A stretch of 64,000 bases of DNA, from positions 62,001-126,000 of the forward strand of contig WGNV01000005.1 in NCBI GenBank assembly GCA_016124375.1. Direction: 5' to 3'. Each line of letters starts with the position of its first letter. Within the stretch, counting starts at the first letter, position 1. Positions 32,702 through 40,610 of the stretch are shown here, one piece after another. The notes below the pieces were generated by a model, which was not told where the DNA came from, searched no databases, and saw only the letters and a program-made list of their open reading frames with translations. Made by a program: the position numbers and the translations under genes. This DNA comes from Tepidisphaera sp. (lineage in GTDB: Bacteria; Planctomycetota; Phycisphaerae; Phycisphaerales; UBA1924).

Positions 32702-34144
32702 TTACGGCGCCCAGACGTTGGCGGTGCTGGTGCCCGGGGCCTTGGGGTTGGCGGCGCCGTTGGTGCCGTTTGTGCCCGGCGCGGGGATGAGCGTGGTCGC
32801 CGTTTCGGCCTTGATGACGTCGACTGGGTGGACTTCCTTGGGGAAGGCCGCGGCGCTCGCGGGAGGCACGGTCACGCCGTTGAGGTGCATCTTGCCGCTG
32901 CTGAGGCCCGGGAAGTGCTGGCCTTGCCAACTGGCCGGGTACTTGGCGTCGTCCATCGCGAGGGCCGCCTTCGTCGGGAACAGCGGCTTGAACGTGTCGC
33001 ACATCACGGCCAACTCGGCGGTGTGCGTGGCGGCCAGGCTCGCTTCGATCGTGCCCGGGTGCGGGCCGTGCGGGATGCCCTGCGGGTGGGCGGTCAGGCT
33101 GCCGATCTCGATCCCCTTGCGGCTGCCGAAGTTCCCCTCGACGTAATACAGCACTTCGTCGCTGTCAAGATTGCTGTGGTTGTAGGGGACTTTGATGCTC
33201 TGGGGGTGGTAGTCGAGCATGCGCGGGGCGAAGGTGCAGATGACGAAGTTGTGGGCCTCGAAGGTCTGGTGGATCGGCGGCGGCATGTGCAGTTTGCCGG
33301 TGATCGGGCTGAAGTCGTCGGCGTTGAAGATGAACGGGTAGTAGCAGCCGTCCCAGCCCACGACATCGAGCGGGTGATATTGATACATGTACTCGTGGAT
33401 CAGGTCGCGGGCCTTGATCCGCACGAGGTGGTCGCCCGCGGCGTCCCAGGTCATCGGCATCTCGGGGAGTTTTAAGTCACGCTCGCAGAACGGAGCGTGC
33501 TCCAGGTACTGCCCGTGCTCCTTGCTCACGTAGCGGTGCGGCGGGCCGATGTGGCTGCCGTTGGTGGTTTCAATAAGAAGGTACCGGCCGAAGGGCGTGT
33601 TCTCGATCGCCGGGCCGCCGTCGGCGGGCTTGCCGTCGGGGCCGTTCACGCGCTTATCCCAAATGATCGTGTAGATCACGCCCTTGGGGATGACGAGATA
33701 ATCCTTGGGGCCGAACTTGAGCGTGCCCAGCATGGTGTGGCAGGTGCCGGAGCCGTAGTGAATGAAGATGCACTCGTCGCCCTGGGCGTTTTTGTAGTGG
33801 TAGTTCAGTTGCTCGGCGGGGTTGCACACCGCCATCTCGCAGTCGCTGTTGCCGAACAGCACGACCCGTCCGGTGATGAAGTCGCCCTTGGGGGCCATGC
33901 GCTGGCCGCCGGTCATCACGTGGCGCATCCGCATGATGTCCTGCTCGACGTACTCGACCTTGGTGGAGTACACGCTCTTCCAGCCGTAGACCTGCGTCGG
34001 CGGGTGGATGTGGTACATCGTGCTGCTGGGGCCGGAAAAACCCTCGGTGCCGAAGAGTTCTTCGCTGTACAGGCAGCCGTCCGGGCGGCGGAACTGCACG
34101 TGGCGCTTGCGGGGGAGCAGGCCGAGTTTGGTGTAATACGGCAT
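32702..34144 (-). CDS. hmgA: Homogentisate 1,2-dioxygenase
   Basis: Opens the ring of homogentisate to maleylacetoacetate, using Fe(II) and O2, in tyrosine and phenylalanine breakdown. 480 residues. Seen: the N-terminus MPYYTKLGLLPRKRHVQFR; cupin-like segments 'HYGSGTCHTMLG' and 'PPPIHQTFEAHNFVICTFAPRMLDYHP'; the iron-ligand region NHSNLDSDEVLYYVEG with His and Glu; and 'HPQGIPHGPHPG' with a further His. The start at 34144 has GGAGG four bases upstream; the frame to 34198 adds an odd leader. The last 25 residues are a Thr/Asn/Gly/Pro-rich tail not usual in the family. No fumarylacetoacetase or HPPD gene is adjacent. A palindromic repeat follows the stop. Confidence 0.92.
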   Translation of the reverse strand: MPYYTKLGLLPRKRHVQFRRPDGCLYSEELFGTEGFSGPSSTMYHIHPPTQVYGWKSVYSTKVEYVEQDIMRMRHVMTGGQRMAPKGDFITGRVVLFGNSDCEMAVCNPAEQLNYHYKNAQGDECIFIHYGSGTCHTMLGTLKFGPKDYLVIPKGVIYTIIWDKRVNGPDGKPADGGPAIENTPFGRYLLIETTNGSHIGPPHRYVSKEHGQYLEHAPFCERDLKLPEMPMTWDAAGDHLVRIKARDLIHEYMYQYHPLDVVGWDGCYYPFIFNADDFSPITGKLHMPPPIHQTFEAHNFVICTFAPRMLDYHPQSIKVPYNHSNLDSDEVLYYVEGNFGSRKGIEIGSLTAHPQGIPHGPHPGTIEASLAATHTAELAVMCDTFKPLFPTKAALAMDDAKYPASWQGQHFPGLSSGKMHLNGVTVPPASAAAFPKEVHPVDVIKAETATTLIPAPGTNGTNGAANPKAPGTSTANVWAP

Positions 34145-34234
34145 AGGGCCTCCATGATTCGGGCGGGCGCTGGTCAGCCGCGACCGCTGCGGAATCATAG
34201 GGGCGGGGCGCGTGCGCGCGGGTCGTGCGCCGCG

Positions 34235-35671
34235 CTACTTCGGCGGCGGCGGGGTCAAGTCGCCCGGCGGGGGCGGCCTGAGCTCCTCGGGAACATCCGG
34301 CGTTGCCGGGCTCTCGGGTTCGGGCAGGGCGAGGTCCTTCAGAATCGCCCGGAACTGCGAGGCGACGGCGTCGGCGTCCTGGTTGGCGGGGTCGATGGTG
34401 ACGCGCCCCAGCAGCGTCTGTTCTGGGTCGATGAGCACCACCACGCCCGCGCTCTGCGGCGCGAAGCGGTCCAGCAGCGCCTGCCCGCCGCTGGTCCACA
34501 GCAGGTCTTCGCCCACCCGCGTCCACGGCTCCTCGATCGACTTGATCCGCGACGGCTGCACGTCGGTCAGCTCCAGCACCGCCACCGGACGCACCAGGAG
34601 GCGGATCTCCGACGCCTCGCCCTGCTGGCGGCGACGGTCCAGATCCTTCTTGATCGCCCGCAGCGCGAACGTGGCCTGCAGCGCCGCCTCGGTGGTCGCG
34701 TCGGCGCCGGCGTCGGCGCCCGTCGCCCTGTAGAGCACCAGCGCGATGTACGCCGGGCCCGAGCCCGCCTGCGTCGGGCTCAACAGCATCTCGCGCAGCG
34801 AGCCGGAGAGATCCCACGCCGCCAGCGAGGGCGTCATCAGCCCCAGCCCGGGCGCGCGGGCGCCGAGCTGCGCCGCCGCCGGAGCCTCGCGCAGCTCGGA
34901 CATCGAGCCCACCCGCGTGCGCCCCACCGGGTCGATCGCCCAGCCCCGGTCGTCGGCGGGTTCGGCGGGCTCGGTGCGGATTTCGAGTCGCGTGCCGTCC
35001 TCGCCCATCGCGGCGCTGAGCCGCAGCAGCCGCCCCGTACCGGAATCGATCACCATTTCGACCGGGCCCCGGGGCGACGTCCCCTGCAGCACGGTTTCGC
35101 CCGGCCGCCGGTCGGCGCGGATCCACGTCACCACCCCCAGCGGATCCACCCGCAGCGTCGCGCCGGCGGGCGCGGCATCGGGCGAGAATGCCCACGCCAA
35201 CTGCGGCAGCGGCAGCGCGGGGATGATCTTGCCCAGCGACTCGGGCGACACGCCCCCGGGCAGTTTCGCCTCGAACAAAAGCTGCTTGTTCTGCTGGTTC
35301 ACCGCGCGGAACTGCTCCCCCACCGCCTCGATGTGCAACTGCACGCCCAGCTTGATCACCGCCCGCGGCGGATGCAGCAGCGAGCCGTCGCCACGGTCGA
35401 TCAGCACCGAGAGCCGGCTCGTGCGGGGCGGCCCCTGCAGCGGCCGCAACGTCACACTCTCACGCTCGGTGATCCCCGGCAGCGAGTAGGCGGTCCGCAC
35501 CGCGGCCAGCGCGGCGGCGATCTGCGGGTCGACGTCCGCCCCCGGGGCAAAGGCGGCCGCGGGCTGGTCTTGCGCACGCGACTCCACCGGCGTTGCCCCG
35601 GTCAGGCCAAGCGCCGCCAGCGAGCACACGCTGAAACCGATGCGGATTCGAAGATCGAACCGTCCGAGCAT
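34235..35671 (-). CDS. Exported protein of unknown function
   Basis: Protein of 478 residues. Seen: a signal peptide (IGFSVCSLAALGLTGATPVESRAQ), an N-terminal domain with 'AVIKLGVQLHIEAVGEQFRAVNQQNKQLLFEAKLPGG', which resembles outer-membrane lipoprotein-sorting (LolA/DUF2092-like) beta strands, and a C-terminal domain with 'LLWTSGGQALLDRFAPQSAGVVVLIDPEQTLLGRV', which could be a thioredoxin-like fold without a CxxC. The chain ends in a Pro-rich tail (PPPPGDLTPPPPK). The domain guesses are weak. The gene is in line with hmgA downstream (gap 90 bases) and folK upstream (gap 39 bases). Periplasmic location is inferred from the signal peptide. Confidence 0.7.
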   Translation of the reverse strand: MLGRFDLRIRIGFSVCSLAALGLTGATPVESRAQDQPAAAFAPGADVDPQIAAALAAVRTAYSLPGITERESVTLRPLQGPPRTSRLSVLIDRGDGSLLHPPRAVIKLGVQLHIEAVGEQFRAVNQQNKQLLFEAKLPGGVSPESLGKIIPALPLPQLAWAFSPDAAPAGATLRVDPLGVVTWIRADRRPGETVLQGTSPRGPVEMVIDSGTGRLLRLSAAMGEDGTRLEIRTEPAEPADDRGWAIDPVGRTRVGSMSELREAPAAAQLGARAPGLGLMTPSLAAWDLSGSLREMLLSPTQAGSGPAYIALVLYRATGADAGADATTEAALQATFALRAIKKDLDRRRQQGEASEIRLLVRPVAVLELTDVQPSRIKSIEEPWTRVGEDLLWTSGGQALLDRFAPQSAGVVVLIDPEQTLLGRVTIDPANQDADAVASQFRAILKDLALPEPESPATPDVPEELRPPPPGDLTPPPPK

Positions 35672-35710
35672 GGACCATGGTATTGCCGCGGGCCGCGCCG
35701 GAACGCCCCG

Positions 35711-36190
35711 CTAAAGACCGGCCAGCAGATCCGCCACCGGCCCCCGCCCGGGCACGACCAGCTCCGGCGCGATCAGCACCAGGGGCCGAAGCACGAACGC
35801 CCGCTCGTGCATGCGTGGGTGGGGAATCGTCAGGCCCGGCTCATCGAGCACCAGGTCGGCGTACACCAGGAGATCAAGGTCCAGCGTGCGGGGCCCCCAC
35901 CGGCGCTCCCGTGCCCGGTCGCGGCCGTGCGCTCGCTCGATGGATTGCAGCGCGGCCAGCAACCCGTGGGGAGCAAGCTCGGTTCGGAGCAGCGCCGCGG
36001 CGTTGAGATACGGCCCCTGATCGGGATCACCCACCGGTTCGGTTTCGAGGAACTCGGATGCCGCGAGCAACGCCGTGTGGGGCAACGATCCCATCGCCCG
36101 CAGCGCGGCATCCAGATACGACGCTCGGTCGCCCAGATTGCTGCCCAGCGCGATGGCCGCCGTCACGGGGTTGGGAGCATCGATCGCCAC
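35711..36190 (-). CDS. folK: 2-amino-4-hydroxy-6-hydroxymethyldihydropteridine pyrophosphokinase
   Basis: Transfers pyrophosphate from ATP to hydroxymethyl-dihydropterin in folate synthesis. About 159 residues. Seen: IALGSNLGDR near the N-terminus; 'SIERAHGRDRARERRWGPRTLDLDLLVY', the HPPK signature with the Asp pair that binds magnesium; and 'PHPRMHERAFVLRPL'. The start is uncertain: the open frame reaches 36334 but would run through the fliA terminator and overlap fliA, so GTG at 36190 is chosen, with GTG at 36166 (VTAAIALGSN) as an equal alternative. Neither has a good Shine-Dalgarno. folP and folB are not adjacent. It lies between the flagellar locus and an exported protein gene. Confidence 0.85.
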   Translation of the reverse strand: MAIDAPNPVTAAIALGSNLGDRASYLDAALRAMGSLPHTALLAASEFLETEPVGDPDQGPYLNAAALLRTELAPHGLLAALQSIERAHGRDRARERRWGPRTLDLDLLVYADLVLDEPGLTIPHPRMHERAFVLRPLVLIAPELVVPGRGPVADLLAGL

Positions 36191-36257
36191 GCGCGAGGGT
36201 ACACGCGAGAACGCCTCCGCGTAGCCGGATCCCGTCGCCAAGCCGGTCGCCAAGAAA

Positions 36258-36282
36258 AAACCCACGCCCTGGGCGTGGGTTT
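36258..36282 (-). terminator. Terminator at the end of the flagellar locus (after fliA)
   Basis: AAACCCACGCCC (36258-36269) pairs with GGGCGTGGGTTT (36271-36282). On the minus strand it begins 36 bases after the fliA stop and runs into TTTTTTCTTGG. It is a strong intrinsic terminator that would end the flagellar transcript. Confidence 0.88.
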
Positions 36283-36317
36283 GAAGTGCATTGAGGATTC
36301 GCGCCGGTCTGGCTCGC

Positions 36318-37181
36318 TCACTCCACCGGCTCAAGCTCCCGCATCCGATACTGCATCTGGGCCTTGAGCCGGGCCAGGATCGAACTGTGCATCTGGCTCA
36401 CGCGGCTCTCGGAGAGATCCAGCGTCGCGCCGATTTCCTTCATCGTCATCCCCTCGTAGTAGTACAGGACGACGATCAGGCGCTCCGCGCGGCTCAAGCC
36501 CTTGGTGATGAGCTCCTTCATGTCGCGGCGCTGCATGTCCGAGAGCGGGTTGCTCTGAGTTTCGTCGCGGATGACATCGATCTCGCGCACCTCTCGTCCG
36601 CCATCGCTGGCGAACGTGCGCTGCGAGAGGCTGCGGGTGCTCTTGGCCTCGCTGTCGCGCTTCAGCTTGGTGAACTCGTCGGAGTTCACGCCCAGCATCT
36701 GCGCCACCTGATCGTCGGTCGCGGGCTGACCCGTCGACTTTTCGATCTGCTGGCGGGCCTGGTCGACCTTGTTGGTGCGGTGGCGCACCAAGCGCGGCAC
36801 CCAGTCCATCGAGCGCAGCTCGTCGAGGATCGCCCCCCGGATGCGCGGGGCGCAGTACGTCTCGAACTTCACCTTGCGCTCGAGGTCGAACGCGTCGATC
36901 GCGTCCATCAGCCCGAAAACCCCCGCCGACATGAGATCCTCGATGTCCACCTCGTCGGGCAGGCGGGTGTGGATCCGCTCGGCGTTGTAACGCACCAGCG
37001 GGAGAAACTTCTCCATCAGGTAGTTGCGGGTCGTTTTGTCCTTGTGCTTCGCGTAGTTCGCCCAGATCTCGTTGATGGGCTTCTTGTCCAGAGGCGAAGG
37101 CGCCTTGCTGGGCTCGGCGTGACGGGCCGCATAGCGACCCCCGGAACGCATCCCCGACCGCGCGGATTTCATCATGGCCAT
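36318..37181 (-). CDS. fliA: Flagellar sigma factor sigma-28 (FliA/SigD)
   Basis: Directs RNA polymerase to late flagellar and chemotaxis promoters. 287 residues. Seen: region 2 'FLPLVRYNAERIHTRLPDEVDIEDLMSAGVFGLMDAIDAFD' and 'FETYCAPRIRGAILDELRSMDWVPRLVR', typical of FliA; region 3 around 'QPATDDQVAQMLGVNSDEF'; and region 4 'LYYYEGMTMKEIGATLDLSESRVSQMHSSIL'. The start at 37181 (MAMMKSARSG) has AAGGAG eight bases upstream; longer starts at 37202 and 37262 are less likely. The first 45 residues are a basic Ser/Gly/Arg-rich extension. It is the last gene of the flagellar locus, as sigD is near the end of the Bacillus fla/che operon. No flgM was seen. Confidence 0.95.
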   Translation of the reverse strand: MAMMKSARSGMRSGGRYAARHAEPSKAPSPLDKKPINEIWANYAKHKDKTTRNYLMEKFLPLVRYNAERIHTRLPDEVDIEDLMSAGVFGLMDAIDAFDLERKVKFETYCAPRIRGAILDELRSMDWVPRLVRHRTNKVDQARQQIEKSTGQPATDDQVAQMLGVNSDEFTKLKRDSEAKSTRSLSQRTFASDGGREVREIDVIRDETQSNPLSDMQRRDMKELITKGLSRAERLIVVLYYYEGMTMKEIGATLDLSESRVSQMHSSILARLKAQMQYRMRELEPVE

Positions 37182-37319
37182 CTGGTCCGCTCCTTGACCC
37201 ATTTTTCTGACGCCCCCGCGAGAAGCGAGGCCCAGAACCCCGTTCGATCCGCCGACGCTCATCCATCGCGCAGATCTTCAAACTGTCGACCCGCATCATC
37301 CATGACCGGCGACGTCGAA

Positions 37320-37348
37320 AGTATGACTACCTCGCGGCCCGCCCGCAA
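37320..37348 (-). promoter_or_regulatory. Candidate sigma-70 promoter for fliA
   Basis: On the minus strand TTGCGG (37348-37343) and CATACT (37325-37320) are 17 bases apart, in the 183-base gap upstream of fliA. It would give fliA a supply independent of the long operon. The match is moderate. Confidence 0.35.
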
Positions 37349-37364
37349 GTCCTGCAGAAGAAAT

Positions 37365-37655
37365 TCACAAATCTTTTTTCACTTCATCCGCTGCCTGCGC
37401 CGCTGAGTCCGTCTGTGCCGCGTGGTTCGGCGTCGGAACCGGCCGATCCGCGATGTACTGCGTCACATGCTGCTTGATGACGTGAGAAAGCACCATGCCC
37501 AGCAGCGCGCCGACGAAAAAACCAGCCGCCAAGCTGGTCAACGCGCGTGACAGCGTCACGTCCATCGGGTTATCCACCGCCAGCCCACACAACACCGCCA
37601 CCGCGAAGGCGGTGAGCCCCAGAATCACGCCGATGTGTCGGCTCTCAACACTCAC
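37365..37655 (-). CDS. Small membrane protein in the flagellar locus
   Basis: Protein of 96 residues, not recognised. Seen: GTG start; two hydrophobic helices at about 7-27 and 38-60 with a short loop (DNPMDVTLSRAL) between; then a hydrophilic tail 'KQHVTQYIADRPVPTPNHAAQTDSAAQAADEVKKDL'. GAGG lies 12 bases before the start. It sits between flhG and fliA, where Bacillus carries che genes and before sigD. The position suggests a flagellar or regulatory accessory role, but nothing in the sequence proves it. Confidence 0.6.
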   Translation of the reverse strand: MSVESRHIGVILGLTAFAVAVLCGLAVDNPMDVTLSRALTSLAAGFFVGALLGMVLSHVIKQHVTQYIADRPVPTPNHAAQTDSAAQAADEVKKDL

Positions 37656-37799
37656 GCGAAGACAGTTCCTCTTCGATCTCCCCGACCCGCACCCACAGCG
37701 TCCCGCCCCGACCCTGCCAATCGGCGCGCGTGACGACAGACTTTGACGATCGCGCGAAAAAGACTCAAGAAACGCGACTTTTTCCCCTGTCCAGGGCGG

Positions 37800-38807
37800 T
37801 TATCGTGATCCACCCAGCCAGGAAAAGAAGCCGCCTCGGGGCTTTTCCGGGGTTCTCCCCGGCTTGATGGCCAGCGAGGTCGCCAACCGCTCCGCGATGC
37901 GCTCAATGTCGCGAGAACTCCTCGCACGCGGCGTGCCAACCATCACCGGCACCCTCGCACGCACCGCCTCCTGAGCCGCGGCATCGCGCCGAACGACCCC
38001 GAAGAGCGGCACGCCAAACCCCAGAAACCTCGAGCACGTCGCGCTCATGCGCTTGTGAACCTCGAAGCCCTCGTCCTCGCTCTCGGCCATGTTGACCACC
38101 AGCGCGAACTTGGGAGGGCTCGGCATGCGCGACACGCACTTGATCATCGCATAGGCATCCGCGATCGACGTCGGATCGGGAGAGACGACGACCAGCGCCA
38201 GATCAGCCGCGGCCACAAACGCCGTCACCTGCTCGCTCAGCCCCGCCCCGGTGTCCACCAACACCGCATCGCTGAACGACTCGAGATCGATCAACCCCTG
38301 CAGCAGCGCCGCACGCTGCGAGTGGCTCAGGTTTGCCATCCTCGCCAGACCCGCCGAGCCAGGCACCAGCTTGAAGCCTCCCGGTGCATCGACCGCAATC
38401 TGCGAGAGCGCCCGCGACGCCACGCCGTCGGTGCGGCTCGGGTCAATCGCAGCGTCCAGGCGATTCACCGGGTTCATGCCGCACAGCAGATCCGCATTGG
38501 CCAGGCCCAAGTCCGCGTCCAGCAGGCTGATTCGCCGACCGAGCTTCGACAATGCGACCGCCAGATTCACGCTCACGCTGGTCTTGCCCACCCCCCCTTT
38601 TCCGGAGGTCACCGCAATCAGCGGCACAGAGCGGGACGGCGGAGCTGGCGGTGCCGAAGCCCGGGGAATCTCTGGCTTTTCTTCGCGCGCGAAGCGGGCT
38701 CGCTCGGCATACGTGACCACCGCCACCCCGGGCCCATACACCGACTGCACCATGGCCCGAAGGCGCGACGCCTGGTCGGGCTTTGATTCGGCAGCAACTG
38801 AATCCAT
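37800..38807 (-). CDS. flhG: MinD-like ATPase regulating flagellar number (FlhG/FleN/YlxH)
   Basis: ParA/MinD-family ATPase that works with FlhF to set flagellar number and place. 335 residues. Seen: deviant Walker A 'AVTSGKGGVGKTSVSVNLAVAL' at about 65-85; 'LLDADLGLANADLLCG' switch region; 'DAVLVDTGAGLSEQVTAFVAAADLALVVVSPDPTSIADAYAMIK'. In place of the usual DQAxGLR motif, the first 25 residues read 'KPDQASRLRAMVQ', a recognisable FlhF-stimulating DQAxxLR element. The start at 38807 (MDSVAAES) has a purine-rich GGTGAGGGTGG upstream; the frame to 38873 adds an unlikely leader. A short C-terminal amphipathic end 'GGFFSWLGGSR' could be a membrane-targeting sequence. It follows flhF by 146 bases. 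Confidence 0.92.
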   Translation of the reverse strand: MDSVAAESKPDQASRLRAMVQSVYGPGVAVVTYAERARFAREEKPEIPRASAPPAPPSRSVPLIAVTSGKGGVGKTSVSVNLAVALSKLGRRISLLDADLGLANADLLCGMNPVNRLDAAIDPSRTDGVASRALSQIAVDAPGGFKLVPGSAGLARMANLSHSQRAALLQGLIDLESFSDAVLVDTGAGLSEQVTAFVAAADLALVVVSPDPTSIADAYAMIKCVSRMPSPPKFALVVNMAESEDEGFEVHKRMSATCSRFLGFGVPLFGVVRRDAAAQEAVRARVPVMVGTPRARSSRDIERIAERLATSLAIKPGRTPEKPRGGFFSWLGGSR

Positions 38808-38953
38808 GCGAACCACCCTCACCGGCAAACTTCCCTTCGATCGGGAAGAGGTAGTACGAGCAAAACACCCCACAAGAAACTCCGGGGACGGCCCCCGCGA
38901 TAGGGTACCGAGTCCGCCCGCTTCTGGCGAGCGGGCGCAAATGCGAACTGCTG

Positions 38954-40435
38954 TCAGATCGCGCCGGGCGACGCGTCCGCCTCGGCCACGCCGGCCGCCA
39001 GGGCCGGGCCGAGTCCGGAGCCTTCGCTCGAGCCCAGAATCAGCCTGGCAAATCGATCAGCGTTGGCCAGTTCGATGTGGTCGGGCACCTCCTGCCCGGT
39101 CGTCACGTAGCTCAGCAGCAAGCGGGCCGCATTCACCACGTTGACGAGCCGCCCGAAGTCCAAGGCCTCGTCCAGCTTGCTGATGATCAACCGATCCGGA
39201 GCCAGCGCCGCGAATCGTTCCGCGGCCTTGATCATCACCTGCTCGTCCGCCGCGGCTGACAACACCAGGTGCGTTTCGTCCGGGGACGCGGCTTGCACAA
39301 ATCCCGCCAGTTCGTCGAGTTTGCTCGCGTCTCGAGGAGAGCGACCGGCCGTGTCCATCAGGATCACATCGCAGTCGCTCAGGCGCTGGCACGCCTGCTC
39401 GGTCTCGCGAGCGGAAAGCGCCACCACCAGCGGCACGCCGATGATCTGGGCGTACGTCCGCAGCTGATCCACCGCGCCGATGCGGTACGTGTCGGAGGTG
39501 ATCAGCCCAACCCGCACGCCGTGCCGCAGCTTGTATGCCGCGGCCAGCTTCGCGACCGTCGTCGTCTTGCCCACGCCCGTGGGGCCCACAAACGCCAGCA
39601 CCAGGGGCTTGCCCAGCTTCTGGCGAGAGGCCTTGGTCACGGCGCCGACCACGGGGATCTTCGCCGCCAGCGCCCGCTCGATGCTGCGCGACACCACGAC
39701 GCGGTCTTCCAGCTCGCTGGCGTGCAGTTCGTCTCGCACCGCCCCGGCGATCTGGTCGGCGATCGCCGCCTCGATTCCCGATTCGGTGAGTTGCAGATGC
39801 AGATCAAACAATGGCTCGCTCATTCCCAGCGTCGCGTCGCCGCCCCGCCTGGCGCTGCTGAGCACCTGCCCGACCAGCCGCTTGATCGTGGCCATCTCCC
39901 CGGCCAGGGCCGCCAGGGCATCGGGGTCCACCGGGGCGGCCGCCACCTTGGTCGTGGGCAGCGGCGTGCGCTGAGACTTCGAACGCGACGCGGTCACCGG
40001 CGACGCCTCGCGAACCACCGGATGCGGGAGCGGCTCAGCGGCCTGCGCGGCCTTTGCAGCCGCCACGACCGGCGCGGGCCCGTCCGGCACGCGTGACAAC
40101 CCCTCAGGCTTCAGTTCAAATCGATCGAAACTGGTTGGCACGAACTCGGCCGGGTGGGATGCGGATGCCGCGGCAGGCATCCGGGACGGGCGCGAGCTCG
40201 ATACGTCATTCCCCCGCGGCGCCTGCTCACGACCAGCGTCCTGCCCCCGCCGCGGCGTGCGCGAAGGCGGCTGATCGCTCGCCGTGATCTCAACCACCTG
40301 TCGCCCGCCCACGCCCAGCATGCCGCCCACGCGATAGACGCGGGTATGAAGAATTACCGCGTCCTTGCCGAGGTCTTTCTTGACTTCGGCCAGCGCGAGG
40401 GCCATGGTGGGCGCGTTGTACGTTTTGAGGTTCAT
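38954..40435 (-). CDS. flhF: Flagellar SRP-type GTPase FlhF
   Basis: Third SRP-family GTPase (with Ffh and FtsY) that marks the site of flagellar assembly at the membrane. 493 residues. Seen: N-terminal B domain MNLKTYNAPTMALALAEVKK, then a variable basic/Ala-rich linker (about 65-170), N domain, and G domain with G1 GPTGVGKTTTVAKLAA, 'LITSDTYRIGAVDQLRTYAQIIGVPL', 'DTAGRSPRD' and 'LSKLDEALDFGRL'. The start at 40435 matches the family N-terminus; 40444 (MASM) is possible. Directly upstream is a 175-base gap with a candidate sigma-54 promoter. flhG follows as in most flagellated bacteria. Confidence 0.94.
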   Translation of the reverse strand: MNLKTYNAPTMALALAEVKKDLGKDAVILHTRVYRVGGMLGVGGRQVVEITASDQPPSRTPRRGQDAGREQAPRGNDVSSSRPSRMPAAASASHPAEFVPTSFDRFELKPEGLSRVPDGPAPVVAAAKAAQAAEPLPHPVVREASPVTASRSKSQRTPLPTTKVAAAPVDPDALAALAGEMATIKRLVGQVLSSARRGGDATLGMSEPLFDLHLQLTESGIEAAIADQIAGAVRDELHASELEDRVVVSRSIERALAAKIPVVGAVTKASRQKLGKPLVLAFVGPTGVGKTTTVAKLAAAYKLRHGVRVGLITSDTYRIGAVDQLRTYAQIIGVPLVVALSARETEQACQRLSDCDVILMDTAGRSPRDASKLDELAGFVQAASPDETHLVLSAAADEQVMIKAAERFAALAPDRLIISKLDEALDFGRLVNVVNAARLLLSYVTTGQEVPDHIELANADRFARLILGSSEGSGLGPALAAGVAEADASPGAI

Positions 40436-40541
40436 GCTCGCCATCCGTGGCTTGTCAAACCGTCGACTTTGCCAAAACCGTCAGGTGTTGAGCCCACATC
40501 CTGCGGGCCCACGAGGCGAGAGTGTATCAACTCCCTGACCG

Positions 40542-40557
40542 TGCAACCAGCCCGCCG
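40542..40557 (-). promoter_or_regulatory. Candidate sigma-54 promoter upstream of flhF
   Basis: On the minus strand CGGCGGG (40557-40551), four bases, then TTGCA (40546-40542). GG and GC are ten bases apart and the -12 element is perfect, but the -24 element keeps only GGC of the consensus. It lies in the flhA-flhF gap, about 95 bases before flhF. Confidence 0.35.
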
Positions 40558-40610
40558 GGATGTGGAAAAGTGTGAAGATTGACGGGCAAGACCCCCGTGA
40601 ACGAGGTCTG

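Noticed and set aside
33497..36367. 956-codon open frame on the plus strand over hmgA, the exported protein and folK
   Set aside because: Crosses three minus-strand genes, Arg/His-rich, no domain.
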